The position numbers and the translations under genes were made by a program. This document shows positions 11,601 through 22,075 of a stretch of 64,000 nucleotides of DNA, in pieces. Where the stretch lies: positions 1 through 64,000 of the forward strand of contig WNNJ02000355.1 of assembly GCA_012934845.2 (NCBI GenBank), in the 5' to 3' direction. Below the pieces are notes generated by a model that made no database searches, was not told the DNA's origin, and worked only from the letters and a program-made list of their open reading frames with translations. This DNA is from Pomphorhynchus laevis (Eukaryota; Acanthocephala; Palaeacanthocephala; Echinorhynchida; Pomphorhynchidae). Each line of letters opens with the position of its first letter. Positions within the stretch are counted from its first letter, which is position 1.

Positions 11601-13760
11601 AAAATGTCGATCATTAGCTTGCGAAGATGTGTTCGAAGTCCAAAAAGTCGTGCATATAAATGATGAAGGATAATTGTTAAATAACCCCGCTCCTGAGGAT
11701 ATTCACTTTCAAACAAGTCTAGAAGCTACTAAAATAAATAAGAAAAATATAGCTTTAAAAATTTATATAATGCAACCTGCAGAGCGAATACTCTATCGAA
11801 TGCTAATTTCCCATAATCACAATTAAATTCAGATGATTCAAACAGCTTTATTGTAAATTCGTATATTGCCTTTAAAAAACAGTAAATTTCTTGATAATCA
11901 TCTAGTTGTCGCGTTTTCAATGTAAACATCAATATCACTCACCTGTGTACAAATCCATCCTGGATCTGGCATTTGGCATTCATTTTCTTCAAATTCTGAA
12001 GTAATGGCGGCAGTGGCAATATGATTGGAATTTTTAGTATTTATCACTCTGAACACGTTTGACGAAATCTATTTAATCGAAATGTAAGAAAGTCAATAAA
12101 AAATTTAAATAAACTCCTTAACAGTTAAACATATTAACTAACTTTCAAATAATTAATTCAAAAGTTACAATTAACGGTAAGTAATTCATTTTATTAACAC
12201 AAGATCGAAACCAAATTAGTTAATAGAATGCCATTCAATAACATTATTGATTGAATGTGAAATTACATTGCTCATCAATCATATTTTACATTTACTCTTT
12301 AATAATAAAAACAGGGGTGTTTAGTTAACACACTGCAAGTGTATGAACGACTTATTCAAATAACTTTTTAAATACGTTAAAAACACAATACAAAACATTT
12401 CTATAAAGTTTATATAATTAAATATTATATTTAATTATATTTAATATTAACATATTAAATATTATATTTAATTATATTTAATATTAAAATATTAAATATT
12501 ATATATTTAATATTATAATCCTTAAATATTATTCTATATATTAAATATTCATTGAAATATTTAATTTACAAGCATTAGATAATAAGGGACAGGTATCGCG
12601 ACAGCAAACATAAAACCATATTTTTTCAAACAAGGCTATATTTTAAACCAAGTTAATTTGATTTCCTTCTCGTCGACATAAAGTGGAAATATCTTATTTA
12701 GTCATCTTTAGGTAACAACTCAAGGTTAGTAGATAAAAACTTAATTTTAATAAATACGAATTAATACCGAAAATTTAGATTTTTAATTCACCTCACCTTC
12801 AGATATTAGATATGACCAACACATAAGTTGAAAATAATAATTATATATAATCATTATTATAATGAACAATTATAAACAATTATAAAATAATTGTTTCCAT
12901 TATTTTTAAACCATCCATAATTACATTTGTATTATTTATTACCTGTAACTTTATTCTGTAGCAATAACTTTATCTATTATTAGTTACTGGTAAGCATTAT
13001 CAGTTGTTATTTCGTCTTAGAATAAACACGAGATTGTATTTCTCTAATCAGGTTTCTCTTAAAAGTTAAACTTAAGATTAAACCTTTATATTCGATAAAG
13101 AGTTAATATTTTATAAGGGTTAACCTTTTATATTTGTTTAATATTTATTCTCAAGTTTATTAAAAATACTCAAGGGTTGAATTTTATTTCTCGTATAAAT
13201 TATTATATTACTATATAATAATCAATATATCAATTATTATATATCAATTATTTTATTATTTAAGCTTTTAAAATTACATACAAGGGTTTCGAGTTGTCTG
13301 TATACTTCTTGGTGCTGTAGTATTTTTGGATTATTTTCCAGAAAAGCTGTTAATTCGTGTATCGTTTTTAATTTCAATTCCCTGTCATCCATCAGTCCGT
13401 TGCTACTTTTCGGTATACATAATTGAATCTTTTGAATAAACAGCTCATAATGCAATTCTTGATTAGTATCTTAACGCAATAAAATTAAAAATTAAAATTG
13501 AAAGTTAATTTCAATTTGTTATGCACCTTTAAAGTTTAAAGTTGCACATTTTTACCTTTAAAGTTCGGTAGCTCTGCAAATATACTGTCATTAATTGTTA
13601 GCTGTTTGCTCTTCAAAATAAAACTTTTCTCACCATTCCTTATTCTAATTGTTTCTTTTTCTCTAAACGGATCGGGAAAGACATTCGTTCCTTGATTGAC
13701 TAACATTATAGTAGATCTTGATGGGTCGGTATAGACTACACTTTGTTTTTTCTTAAGCAA
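5611..13760 (-). CDS. PP2A regulatory subunit B56 (B-prime) family, 10 visible exons
   Basis: B56 subunits bind the PP2A A/C core and recruit LxxIxE-bearing substrates. Exons, from 5': 13556-13760 (start not fixed), 13282-13469, 11943-12068, 11777-11869, 11595-11725, 8994-9053, 8835-8943, 6847-6954, 6682-6801, 5611-5874 (TAA at 5611). All joins keep frame with GT donors and AG acceptors; introns of 45, 50, 51 and 73 bp occur. Matches to the family in order: FKDTNQ...[116 protein letters not shown]. About 400 residues from exon 2 onward, the family core length. It is strongly diverged (YYWNNEYIMSLI is lost), yet open throughout, so probably a working fast-evolving gene. The first exon and the last acceptor (5875) are the least certain parts. 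Confidence 0.88.
8059..8226. repeat. Palindromic repeat (MITE-like), intron of the B56 gene
   Basis: The arms are inverted copies: TAGAATTTTGGAGCAAGATCA on the left and the complement TGCTCCAAAATTCTA on the right, continuing inward through CATTAAT / ATTAATG and CTACTAGC / ACTAGTG. The centre has GTTTGTTTCTGATG against CATCAGAAACAAA. Non-coding. The terminal GGAGCAAGATCAATAA is close to the GGAGCTGGATCAAAG end of the 9467-9596 repeat, so the two are probably related families. Confidence 0.6.
9467..9596. repeat. Palindromic repeat with GGAGCTGGATCAAAG ends
   Basis: Left arm ATTATTGGAGCTGGATCAAAG leads into TTTGATATTTTGTTAACTT; the right arm is the complement (AGTTAGCGAAATATCAAA ... TCCAGCATCAATAAT). 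One-armed versions of the same sequence are at 20371-20450, 21631-21710 and 44571-44650. On the arm read as GATGCTAACTGAAGTTAGC-GAAA the hairpin GCTAAC/GTTAGC precedes GAAA. No coding capacity. Confidence 0.65.
10690..10781. repeat. Palindromic repeat flanking an ATPase exon scrap
   Basis: CTTCAAAAAATTTGAAAC is followed about 30 bp later by its inverted counterpart GTTTCAAATTTCTGAAG, and the left side begins GATATTTTGTTAGTAATAC, as in the GATATTTCGCTAAC repeats. It ends where the Na/K-ATPase-like exon piece begins (10782). A related, longer arrangement occupies about 11262-11460. Confidence 0.5.
10782..10837 (-). pseudogene. Na+/K+-ATPase alpha exon fragment, captured
   Basis: On the minus strand a T-rich tract ending in TAG precedes codons for [19 protein letters not shown], the hinge signature of P-type ATPases of the Na+/K+ (and H+/K+) type. 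After the serine the sequence switches to repeat DNA (AAAATCATCTTCAGAAATTTG). Only about 18 codons remain and no other ATPase exon is visible nearby, so this is a broken-off scrap that still has its splice-acceptor side. It lies on the same strand as the B56 gene, inside its 9054-11594 intron. In principle it could be spliced as a false exon, but a phase fit to B56 is not evident. Confidence 0.75.
12420..12560. repeat. AT-only tandem tract
   Basis: Imperfect tandem copies of AATATTATATTTAATTATATTT with a period near 40 bp, within the intron between B56 exons 2 and 3. Simple-sequence expansion without coding sense. Confidence 0.6.
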
Positions 13761-14838
13761 TCGAAATTTAGTGAAAATTTTTTTTTAAAAAATTTTTTTA
13801 AAATTTAAAAAAAAAAAATCTTTAAAATGATTTAATATTTTAAACATAAAGCATTCGTGTCAATGCTTTTATTACAAAAGTAAATAATAAGAAAATAAAA
13901 TTTATTCAATTATCCGTTGAATACAAAATAATCCAACAGACAAATATCCAACAATAATATTTAATAATTATTTATATCTCGGTTTCAACAATGACTTAAA
14001 ATTCTTAAAAATATCTATATTTACGTGGTTCTGGATCATCAAAATTGATTAAATAATAAATTTGAATAAAAATTTAATTTAGAATAACAATTTTAAATTT
14101 AATTAAAAATTAAATTCTTTCATTCAAATTTTTTATTTAATTCAAATAATGATTTTAATCTACAAACAAAATAAATAAAAATTTAAAAAGTGACATTTAC
14201 ATGCTAATATGCTTAAAGCAATTTAAGGCCTTTGGGATTAAATTGGTATTTAGTTAAATTTTGAATTGTTCAAAATCCCCCAAGAAAGCATATGTTTAAA
14301 ATCTCCCAGTGAAAAAATTAAATTCATATTTTTATTAATTCAAATATTTTATCTACAGAATCAAATAAACTTCAACACCCTAGCGTACTAGTGACCGGCC
14401 TTTTGTTAGTTCTTTATAAAGCGACAAAAAATTAAAATATGTAAAATATTTAATCATTGGGAATTCTAATTTTCCTAAATGAGAAAATATTAATTTATTA
14501 ATATTTAACGATATTATTTTTAATAACCATTTATTTATACAAAGAAATGCACTTTTTTTAATTAGCCCACATAACATAAAGAATATAACTTTTAATCCGC
14601 CTTTTTCCTAAACTAAGTTAGACCACCTGATTATCTTGCGTTCAAATTAATGAATGACAATCCAATTTAAAATTATAAAATCAAGCTGTGTGATCGAATA
14701 AATTTTGTATATATTAAGTGCACAAGCATTAATGTATTTTTTAAAAATTAAAATATTTTATTCATTTTTGAAAGAAATTATAATTTGACTGTTTTGAAGT
14801 AACACAGAAGTTATATGTACTATATAAACATGATATGG

Positions 14839-15145
14839 TATAATGTAATATGTAGTGTATAATAAATATTATTTAATATTACTTAATATTAATTAATATT
14901 AAATATTAATAATATTAACATTTGATATTATTCATAATATTCTGTAAGGATACATTTATTTAAAATAGTTGTAATTGAAATTACGTTAAATAATGCATAA
15001 TTTGTACAGTACAATGTAATATGTAGTGTATAATAAATATTATTTAATATTACTTAATATTACTTAATATTAAATATTAATAATATTAACATTTAATATT
15101 ATTTGCTCATAATATTATGTAAGGATACATAATAATGCATAATTT
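14839..15145. repeat. Direct tandem duplication of about 170 bp
   Basis: The segment beginning GTAATATGTAGTGTATAATA occurs at about 14845 and again at about 15018; each copy runs through a run of ATTAATATT words and ends GTAAGGATACAT. The copies differ by a few substitutions and a short insertion. Surrounding DNA from 13761 to 17869 is AT-rich; the only longer frame is a 72-codon minus frame at 15558-15776 (see the rejected list). Confidence 0.7.
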
Positions 15146-17214
15146 GACAAATATATTAAATATATTTATACCAAATCAGTACAGTTCTATTATATAACGA
15201 TACATTGATTACATTTGGTACAACTTGTTATTTTAATTTGGAACAATTTACGAATTTTAACGAATTAATTAAAAAAGAAAAAATCAGATACGAATATTAT
15301 TTAATATTAGCAAATATAACTTTGATATTTATTGCGTGCACTGAACACTTTGAACAATGTAAAATTAGAAATACGTAAGAAAATTAAGATATCATTATTT
15401 ATATGATAAATAATAGTATTTATATTATTAAAAATATAAATAATTATTAAAAAATATTTGAAACTTATTTTAATCCTTCATACTTTTTAAGTTGTAAATA
15501 CCTTAAAACTATATTTAAAATAATTTATTATTCAATATAATTGAAATTTTTAAAATTTTATAAATGTATGGCAGCTAGTTTACAAGATACATCCTTTATT
15601 AAATTATAAAGCGCTGATTCGCTTATCACCAAACCTCTAATATCTCGCAGTTTAAAAAATGAACACATACTGCCATAATTATCATTAATTGTTGTTTTTA
15701 CCCAATGATCCTTTACCCCGCACGTAGTTATCAAATTTAGTAGTTTTCTTATATAAATGCTGTCAAAAAATAGCATTTCAAGTAATTTCCATTCACATCA
15801 ATATGCTACACCAAAGAAAACTTTGCTATCAATTGCTGTGATGAGGAACAATTGCATTGATGATTTCTACTTACCTTTTTCCTGATTCCAATATTAGAGT
15901 AAATGATGTTTTCTTTACTTATGCAATAATTTAGCAGCGTTCCTCTAATTTAAAAGTTACAACAAAGTTATTTGTAGCAAAGTACATTTTTGTAAATAGA
16001 CAATATTTACATGCAGACATATACTGGTTGGATATAATGACAATATAGCGTTCTGATTCAAAGCTATTTTAAATCTGTAACTTTTTTTGTTAAATCGTCG
16101 TTTAACTCTGCACAGTTTACGCCAAAGTGCAAAACTTGTTCGTTGTTTTATTTGAATGAGGAAAGACGTGAGGATCCTTTTGTGAAAATATTCAATGACT
16201 CACTTGTGAATCAAAAATTTTATTTCAAGGAAATAATTATCACACACGATGTACGCTAAAGACAATTATCAGCGAGCTTGCATTTTTCATCTCAACAAAA
16301 CAAAAATGAAATAAAAATTAAATATGAAAAATAGCGTTTTAGTTGTTGGCATTGATATTTTTATTCTATTTTAAATGTTTATTATTTAGCCATTTTTATA
16401 AAATAATTTGGAAGGAATGTAATTGTCAATCATGTTATGGGTATTTTTATTAAAGTTAAAAATAAATGTAATTCATTGAGTTTTCGAGTAAATATTAAAT
16501 ATTTTTCTAATTTTAATTAGATATTTAAGCGATTGTTATCTTAATAAAAAAAATAAAATTAAATTATTAAGGTTAAATTATACTTTAAATAAGTTTTATG
16601 TTACATCTTAAAAAGTTTGAATAGCAAATCTAAATATCCAAATTTATTAAAAAAAATCTAAAAGTTACATCTTTATTATATATTATTGGTTATATTTTAG
16701 TAAAACAATTATTGTTTAACTTTCTTTGTAACTTATGGAATTATTTATTAAAATTTTAATAATTTAAAATTTTATACTGAATTAAAATTAATTTTTATTT
16801 TTAATATTCTCAATTGTTGCCTGTGACTTAAGTTCTTGTACGTAAATTTTTATTTTGCTATTAATTATAACTTGTTACATCATAAATCAAAATTTAAAAT
16901 CATTATTTATTTAATATTTATTAAGATATTTTAAGAATATCCATTTAAATCCAGGTTGCATATCAAATTATAGTAATTTTGAGATAGTATATCATATAAT
17001 GTTTCAAAAAATAATATTAATCCGATCATTATAAACTTTTCTTATTAATTGATAAAAATATTAATTAAAAGGCATCTATATTTACTTTGTAAGCTAATAC
17101 GTTTGCATATTTGACCTTATCATAAGAATATTCGAGCATTTTTATATAATATTAAAGATATATAAATAAATATAAATCGAAACTATATATAATCAATTCT
17201 GCTATATCACTCAA

Positions 17215-17280
17215 AGTGATTTCGCTTTGAGTAAAATTAAATAACGAATGGAAATTTCATTCGGTTATTTAATTTTCTTA
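17215..17280. repeat. Two adjacent hairpins
   Basis: ACTCAAAG / CTTTGAGT (8 bp) with an 8-base loop is followed at once by AAAATTAAATAAC and, after GAATGGAAATTTCATTCG, GTTATTTAATTTT (about 18 paired bases with one bulge). Position is intergenic, about 600 bp upstream of the 17870 frame. Function unknown. Confidence 0.6.
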
Positions 17281-17869
17281 TCACTAAATAAATACATGAA
17301 TCTATTAAGAAAAAACCAACAGGTAGTTCGTTATATATAATCCTTAAAATTAAGTTTCAAACCGAATAGTACAAAGGTAATAGTTATTCTAATTGTTTTT
17401 CATGGATTCGACCACTGTTTGGTATTCTTCAGTATAATTCTTCAGTAATATTTTAATTTTTTATCTCTTCAAGTTTATATCAAAATAAGGCTTATCAAAA
17501 TATAAACCAAATATTTAACCAAATTGCTTTATATAAACTTGCTTTTGAGTTTAGCCAAGAAAGCTTGTAATATAAAAAAGCTCGTAAATTGAGTGCTTGT
17601 AATATCAAAATGCTTGTAATATCAATTTAGAACACTATTTCACAATATACTATAAACTTTATTGCTTTATGATGTTAAGTGATGTATAAATAAAAATATT
17701 AAATAATCATTGAAGCTGTCATTTATGCTTTAAGTTGTTTTATGTTGTCATGACAATTTTTAATTTAAATTCTCTTAAAACTTGTGCTATTATATTAAGA
17801 TTTAATTATTGCTTAATTTATAAAGTCGTAAGGCTAATTGTATGTCTCCAATAAAGTTTCCACGAAGTT

Positions 17870-18292
17870 ATGTATGAAATCAATAGCAGCAGCGTTGAAA
17901 ACAACCTTAATACAACAAACGCATTTTCATCGAATAAATTGATTTTAAAATCATCACCTAATGTTCTTTCCGGTTTGAATGTCAATAAGATGGAAAATCG
18001 TCAATTAATTGAACAGATAATCTCAATTATTTTGTTCTGCTCACTTCTTGTTGGACTGAATTTGGGAATATATCTTTACACCGATATGCAAATGAAACGG
18101 TTGATTATACTAATTTGTATGCTATCTGCGATTATAACTTTCCTAAGCCTGATAATGATCAAATCTACTAAGAACAAGAAACTTACTAGTATTGAATCCC
18201 GAAATAATAATTCATATAAACTACCAGGATCTACCGTTAGAGTGTCTCGATGGCAGGCTAATATTGCAGCACCCATACGCTTAGCAAAATAG
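17870..18292 (+). CDS. Small two-pass membrane protein, unknown family
   Basis: An ATG-started frame of 140 residues. The first 40 or so residues are rich in Asn and Ser; two hydrophobic segments follow (about 47-70 IIEQ..ISIILFCSLLVGLNLGIYL and 77-97 LIILICMLSAIITFLSLIMI) separated by a short basic turn (DMQMKR). A basic C-terminal tail ends SRWQANIAAPIRLAK. This hairpin topology with both ends on one side is common in small ER or vesicle proteins, but I recognise no family. Composition is moderately richer in G+C than the flanks. It may be one exon of a longer gene, since AG and GT sites abound on both sides. Confidence 0.45.
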   Translation: MYEINSSSVENNLNTTNAFSSNKLILKSSPNVLSGLNVNKMENRQLIEQIISIILFCSLLVGLNLGIYLYTDMQMKRLIILICMLSAIITFLSLIMIKSTKNKKLTSIESRNNNSYKLPGSTVRVSRWQANIAAPIRLAK

Positions 18293-18989
18293 GGAAGAAG
18301 AGTTAATCCAGCCATCATATCAAAAAATGTATCTGAAAGATAATCATTAAAAATATTAAAAACTATATTAATTAAATTTCAAAAAAAATATTTGTTTTTA
18401 TTTAAAATTACAAGTTTTGCTTATAAAGCTGTGTTTGTACTTTAAAATATAAAGCAAAATGCTCAAATGACTTTTGCATTTGGTTCGTATTTAATGCATT
18501 GAAAAGATTAAATTTTAGCTTATTGAACTTCTTAACCATACGATACTATACCTTTGGAAACAATTTTAATAATTATTTATTAAGATAATTATTAGATGAG
18601 TGCATCATGTACTGTTAGTTATGTAATATTTTACAGTAATAAACAGAACATAAAATCATTAAATAAACTATTATAGTATTTTGTTATTTTAACAGCTCAC
18701 CCCCGCACATACTTTACACAAAATAATACAAGTACTTGCTACAAAATGATACAAGTACGTGAACTTTAATTTTAGAATATTCATTAAAGATTTTGAATTG
18801 TTACTAAAAATTATAATATTTTGGTGTTTAAAATCCTATCTTGGAAATACATATAATATTTATTTAAAGAGATTAAAGGTATTATTTTGTAAAATAATAC
18901 ATTAATATTCAAATAGTAATTAATATTTAATTTTTAGTCAAGTTGGTAAATTGATTATATTAAATTATATAAAAATTATTTTATGAATA

Positions 18990-19095
18990 TCTCAAAACGA
19001 GAGTGATACCAATCCGCGTGAATTTTGTTAGTCATTTTAGCCAGACCCGGAAGAACAACGAAAAACAGCTATATGCCGTTTCGTCATCGCTATGA
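18990..19095 (+). repeat. Degenerate copy of the 51731-51850 repeat
   Basis: GAGTGATACCAATCCGCGTGAATTT, then TTAGCCAGACCCGGAAGAA, then CCGTTTCGTCATC. The same words, in order, make up the hairpin-bearing repeat at 51731-51850. Here the pairing of the arms has decayed. Confidence 0.6.
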
Positions 19096-19836
19096 TTCTT
19101 AAGTGCCAGTTCTATCCAACTGCTATAAAATATTAATATAAAATATTAATATTAATATTCATATAAAATATTAATTTATATGTTATGTATAAATTTGTAA
19201 ATTATATAAATTAAAATTATATAAATTATATATTAAATTTTTCAATTGATACTTGGTCATTATTTCCCTTGTTATAACATACGAACTTGATCATTTCTGT
19301 GGATATTTATTGCAAGAGAATTTAGTCGTAAAATTAATGTAAATGAAACTTTTGAAATCGTTACGTACAAATCTCAAAAAGAGTCAAAATCCCTGTTACA
19401 ATTGTTAGGCAAAACCACAGAATTCAAACATTTAGATCAGACACGACAATCGCATTACCATATATGGATAATAAAATTCGCTAGAATAGGTGTGAACTCA
19501 TAATAACTGCACTGATCATAGGAAATAGGCACATTTCCTATTAACTAAAGAATTTATAAATTCTTTAGTTAATTGCAATTATTTATAAGCTAATAAATAA
19601 TTTGGGTAGTATTTATAGAAAAACTTGACAGCTGTTCTGATATTGACATTAGATTGTGCTGCAGCATGGATGTTTCGATGTTTTTCAGATGCATGATATG
19701 CTCTTGTCAAAGATTCTAGAATATCTAAATGATGCTCTGTTGCGCTCTTCGCTCACTCTATTCGCATTAGATAAGGGTATTGAAACATTTTTTAATATTT
19801 TGCACAACTAACACAATCGTGTTGGCTGATATAACT

Positions 19837-19903
19837 CGTGCAACTTTAATACTGTAGTCTTTAATTTGATCGTGCAACTTTAATACTGTAGTCTTTAATT
19901 TGA
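19837..19903. repeat. Perfect 34-bp tandem duplication
   Basis: CGTGCAACTTTAATACTGTA followed by GTCTTTAATTTGAT occurs twice without a mismatch (19837-19870 and 19871-19903), so the event is recent. It sits in an 85-codon minus-strand frame (19767-20024) which it lengthens by about 11 codons; that frame has no recognisable family. Confidence 0.8.
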
Positions 19904-20370
19904 CACAGAAAATTAATATTAATTCGTTATTGGCTTCTATTAAATCCAACTTTCGAGAATATCGGACAACACACTGTAAATAACTAAATTTGTTCAGTAC
20001 ATAAAGAACAATATAAAATTTCAAACATATATTCTTCTGTTGTATTATTATTTTACAAAATAATAATTGATGGATTTTGTGGTATTTGTAAATGGCAATT
20101 TAGTTGCAATTTTATTCTTGTATTTTAATTTTCTGTTAATTCCTTTAAATTGTCATTTTTCTATCACAACAAACTTTTAGTTAATGGTGATCAATAAAAA
20201 TTAAGTAATCATTTTATATTAACGATTGTAATTTATTTAAAATCGTTATAAAATTTAATTTATTTAATTTATTTATTATTCATTTTATATTAACGATATT
20301 ATTTTTGTAATTTAAGATTTTATCGATTAATAAATTTTATTATTAAGATTTTATCGATTACTTTAAGATT

Positions 20371-20450
20371 TTAGTGGAGCTGGATTAAACAAAGGAAACT
20401 TTTATTTTATATTTTGCCAACCTCTGTTGGCATCTTTAGAAAATTAAATA
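20371..20450 (+). repeat. GGAGCTGGATCAAA-type repeat next to a SINE
   Basis: TAGTGGAGCTGGATTAAACA leads to TATATTTTGCCAAC, then CTCT, then GTTGGCATCTTTAG. This is the same design as at 21631-21710 and 44571-44650, with a compensated hairpin (GCCAAC/GTTGGC here, GCTAAC/GTTAGC elsewhere). The tRNA-like SINE follows at once. Confidence 0.6.
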
Positions 20451-20454
20451 ATTT

Positions 20455-20760
20455 TCTTGATACAGTAGGACGCTACTAATTGTCCTGGGTTGGTCTCATC
20501 ATAAAATAAAATTAAATAATATACATAAATGTATATATACAGCACTGGATCAGCTAGCCTGGTAGATGTAATGTTGAAAGAGCGATACAGATATCCTGTG
20601 TTCAAATTCGATCGCACCAGTGTACGGAGTAATTAGATAATAAGGGTCGAAACGTGAAATGTAGGTCTGGGTCAGCAGCTGATGAGAAACACCCAGGCTT
20701 GTTAGTAGCGTCGTGCTGTAAACAATAATGTAGAATCTCGTGACACAACCAGAAGATTTT
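20455..20760 (+). repeat. tRNA-derived SINE copy
   Basis: A-box-like GCTAGCCTGGTAGATG (about 20531) and B-box-like GTGTTCAAATTCG (about 20598-20610) define the tRNA-like head. Then come GGGTCGAAACGTG, CAGCAG (20673-20678), CTGATGA (20679-20685), GAAAC (20686-20690) and GTC (20710-20712) followed by GTGCTG. The upstream part (20462-20510) repeats the TAGGACGCTACTAATTGTCC segment in the other orientation, so this too is a rearranged dimer. Confidence 0.65.
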
Positions 20761-21630
20761 TGAATATTAAAGTAACGTTGATTAAGGCATTTAAATTTAT
20801 TTCGTAATTTATGTAAAATTATTTCGATTTATATACATTTAGATACATGTAACGTGTTTCAAAAAAATTAATATGTAAAATTTAAAATAAATTAAATTAT
20901 TAATAAATTATTAATAAATTACCTGATGGTGATGCTTGGTTGAGTGATCGAAACTTAACATAGCAAATCATTGCTGCATTATGACAGTAAGTAGACACTG
21001 GACTCCGATAAATTTTCAATTATAATATCATTGATTATTTTGATTATTTTGTTAATACTTTTGATTTTCGTTAAACGATATAAGGAAATAAATCTATTCA
21101 TGATGCGAACTTCTGCTAGCGTCATAATACTATTTCTACTTAATCGATTGAATACAATTGTTTAATTGATTAATGTATTCAATTGAATAAGTAAAAAATA
21201 CTGCCTATTGAACAGGATTTTACAATTTGAGTACAATTTGCGATATATTTTCCCAATTATGTTAGCAGAAACTAGCGAAACAAAAATTAATTTCCTAATC
21301 ATGTTGACATTGATGTTGTTGAATCATTTATATGAAGAAACAATTTGATTATTTAAGAATTAGTCATTTAGAGTTTTAGTTGGTTTAAATCATTGCCTAG
21401 TTCTTATCCCTCTTCAATTAATATTTGTGGGGAGTACAAGCTACTGATGAGAGTCAATTCGCTCGTAACGGTGAGTTTGTCTTTTGCGACAATCTCACTG
21501 TTGAATTTCTTTCTTGGTGCTGACAACATGATATGTCAAAATGAACTAAATGTAAATCAAAACAAATGTTGTATGTTGAAATTAATAAATATTTTTTTAA
21601 AATAGTTGACAATGATCCTTTATTGATAAA

Positions 21631-21710
21631 GAATTATTGAATCTGGATCAAAGAAAGGAGGAAAAGTTTATTTGATATTTCGCTAACTTATGTTAGCATC
21701 TTCAGAAAAT
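21631..21710 (+). repeat. GGATCAAAG / GCTAAC-hairpin repeat next to a SINE
   Basis: GAATTATTGAATCTGGATCA, then AAGAAAGGAGGAAAAG, then GATATTTC, hairpin GCTAAC-TTAT-GTTAGC (21682-21697), CATCTTCAG. On the minus strand this reads CTGAAGAT, the hairpin, GAAATATC. A SINE-like block follows immediately, as at 20371-20760. Confidence 0.65.
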
Positions 21711-22075
21711 TATGAAGCATTCCGACCTTTATTATCCGCTTATTTGGGACACTGGCACTCACCGGATTCAAACTCAGGACGTCTGTATCGCGCTTCCAAC
21801 CTTACATTCACTAGGCTAGCTGCTTCAGTGGTGTAGATATACATTTTTGTATGTTATTTTATTTTATGATGATAGCCACCCAGGATTATTAGTAGTGTTC
21901 TGTTGTATTAAGAATATGAACAATACCTTGAGTATAATGTGGTGCCACAACCAGAAGAATTTTAGTTCATATAAATAAAACATTCATAGCAAGTGGCAAC
22001 ATGAAAAACAGTGATCCGGCTAGCATATCGCACATATGGTTTCTAATATATCGTTAGATACGATTTTTTAATAAA
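21711..22075 (-). repeat. Rearranged tRNA-derived SINE copy
   Basis: On the minus strand, CAGCTAGCCTAGTGAATG (A-box region, about 21815-21832) and GAGTTTGAATCC (B-box region, about 21766-21777). Downstream the plus strand carries the body in the opposite sense (CAATACC, GTGGTGCCACAACC, GTGGCAACATGAAAAAC, GTGATCCGGCTAGC). The two halves are therefore joined tail to tail, as in the 1-790 palindrome. Confidence 0.6.

Noticed and set aside
15558-15776. 72-codon minus-strand frame with protein-like composition (KDHWVKTT, FKLRDIRGLV)
   Set aside because: Starts without an ATG-consistent upstream exon, has no recognised family, and no splice partner could be fixed. It could be a scrap of another gene, but I cannot support a call.
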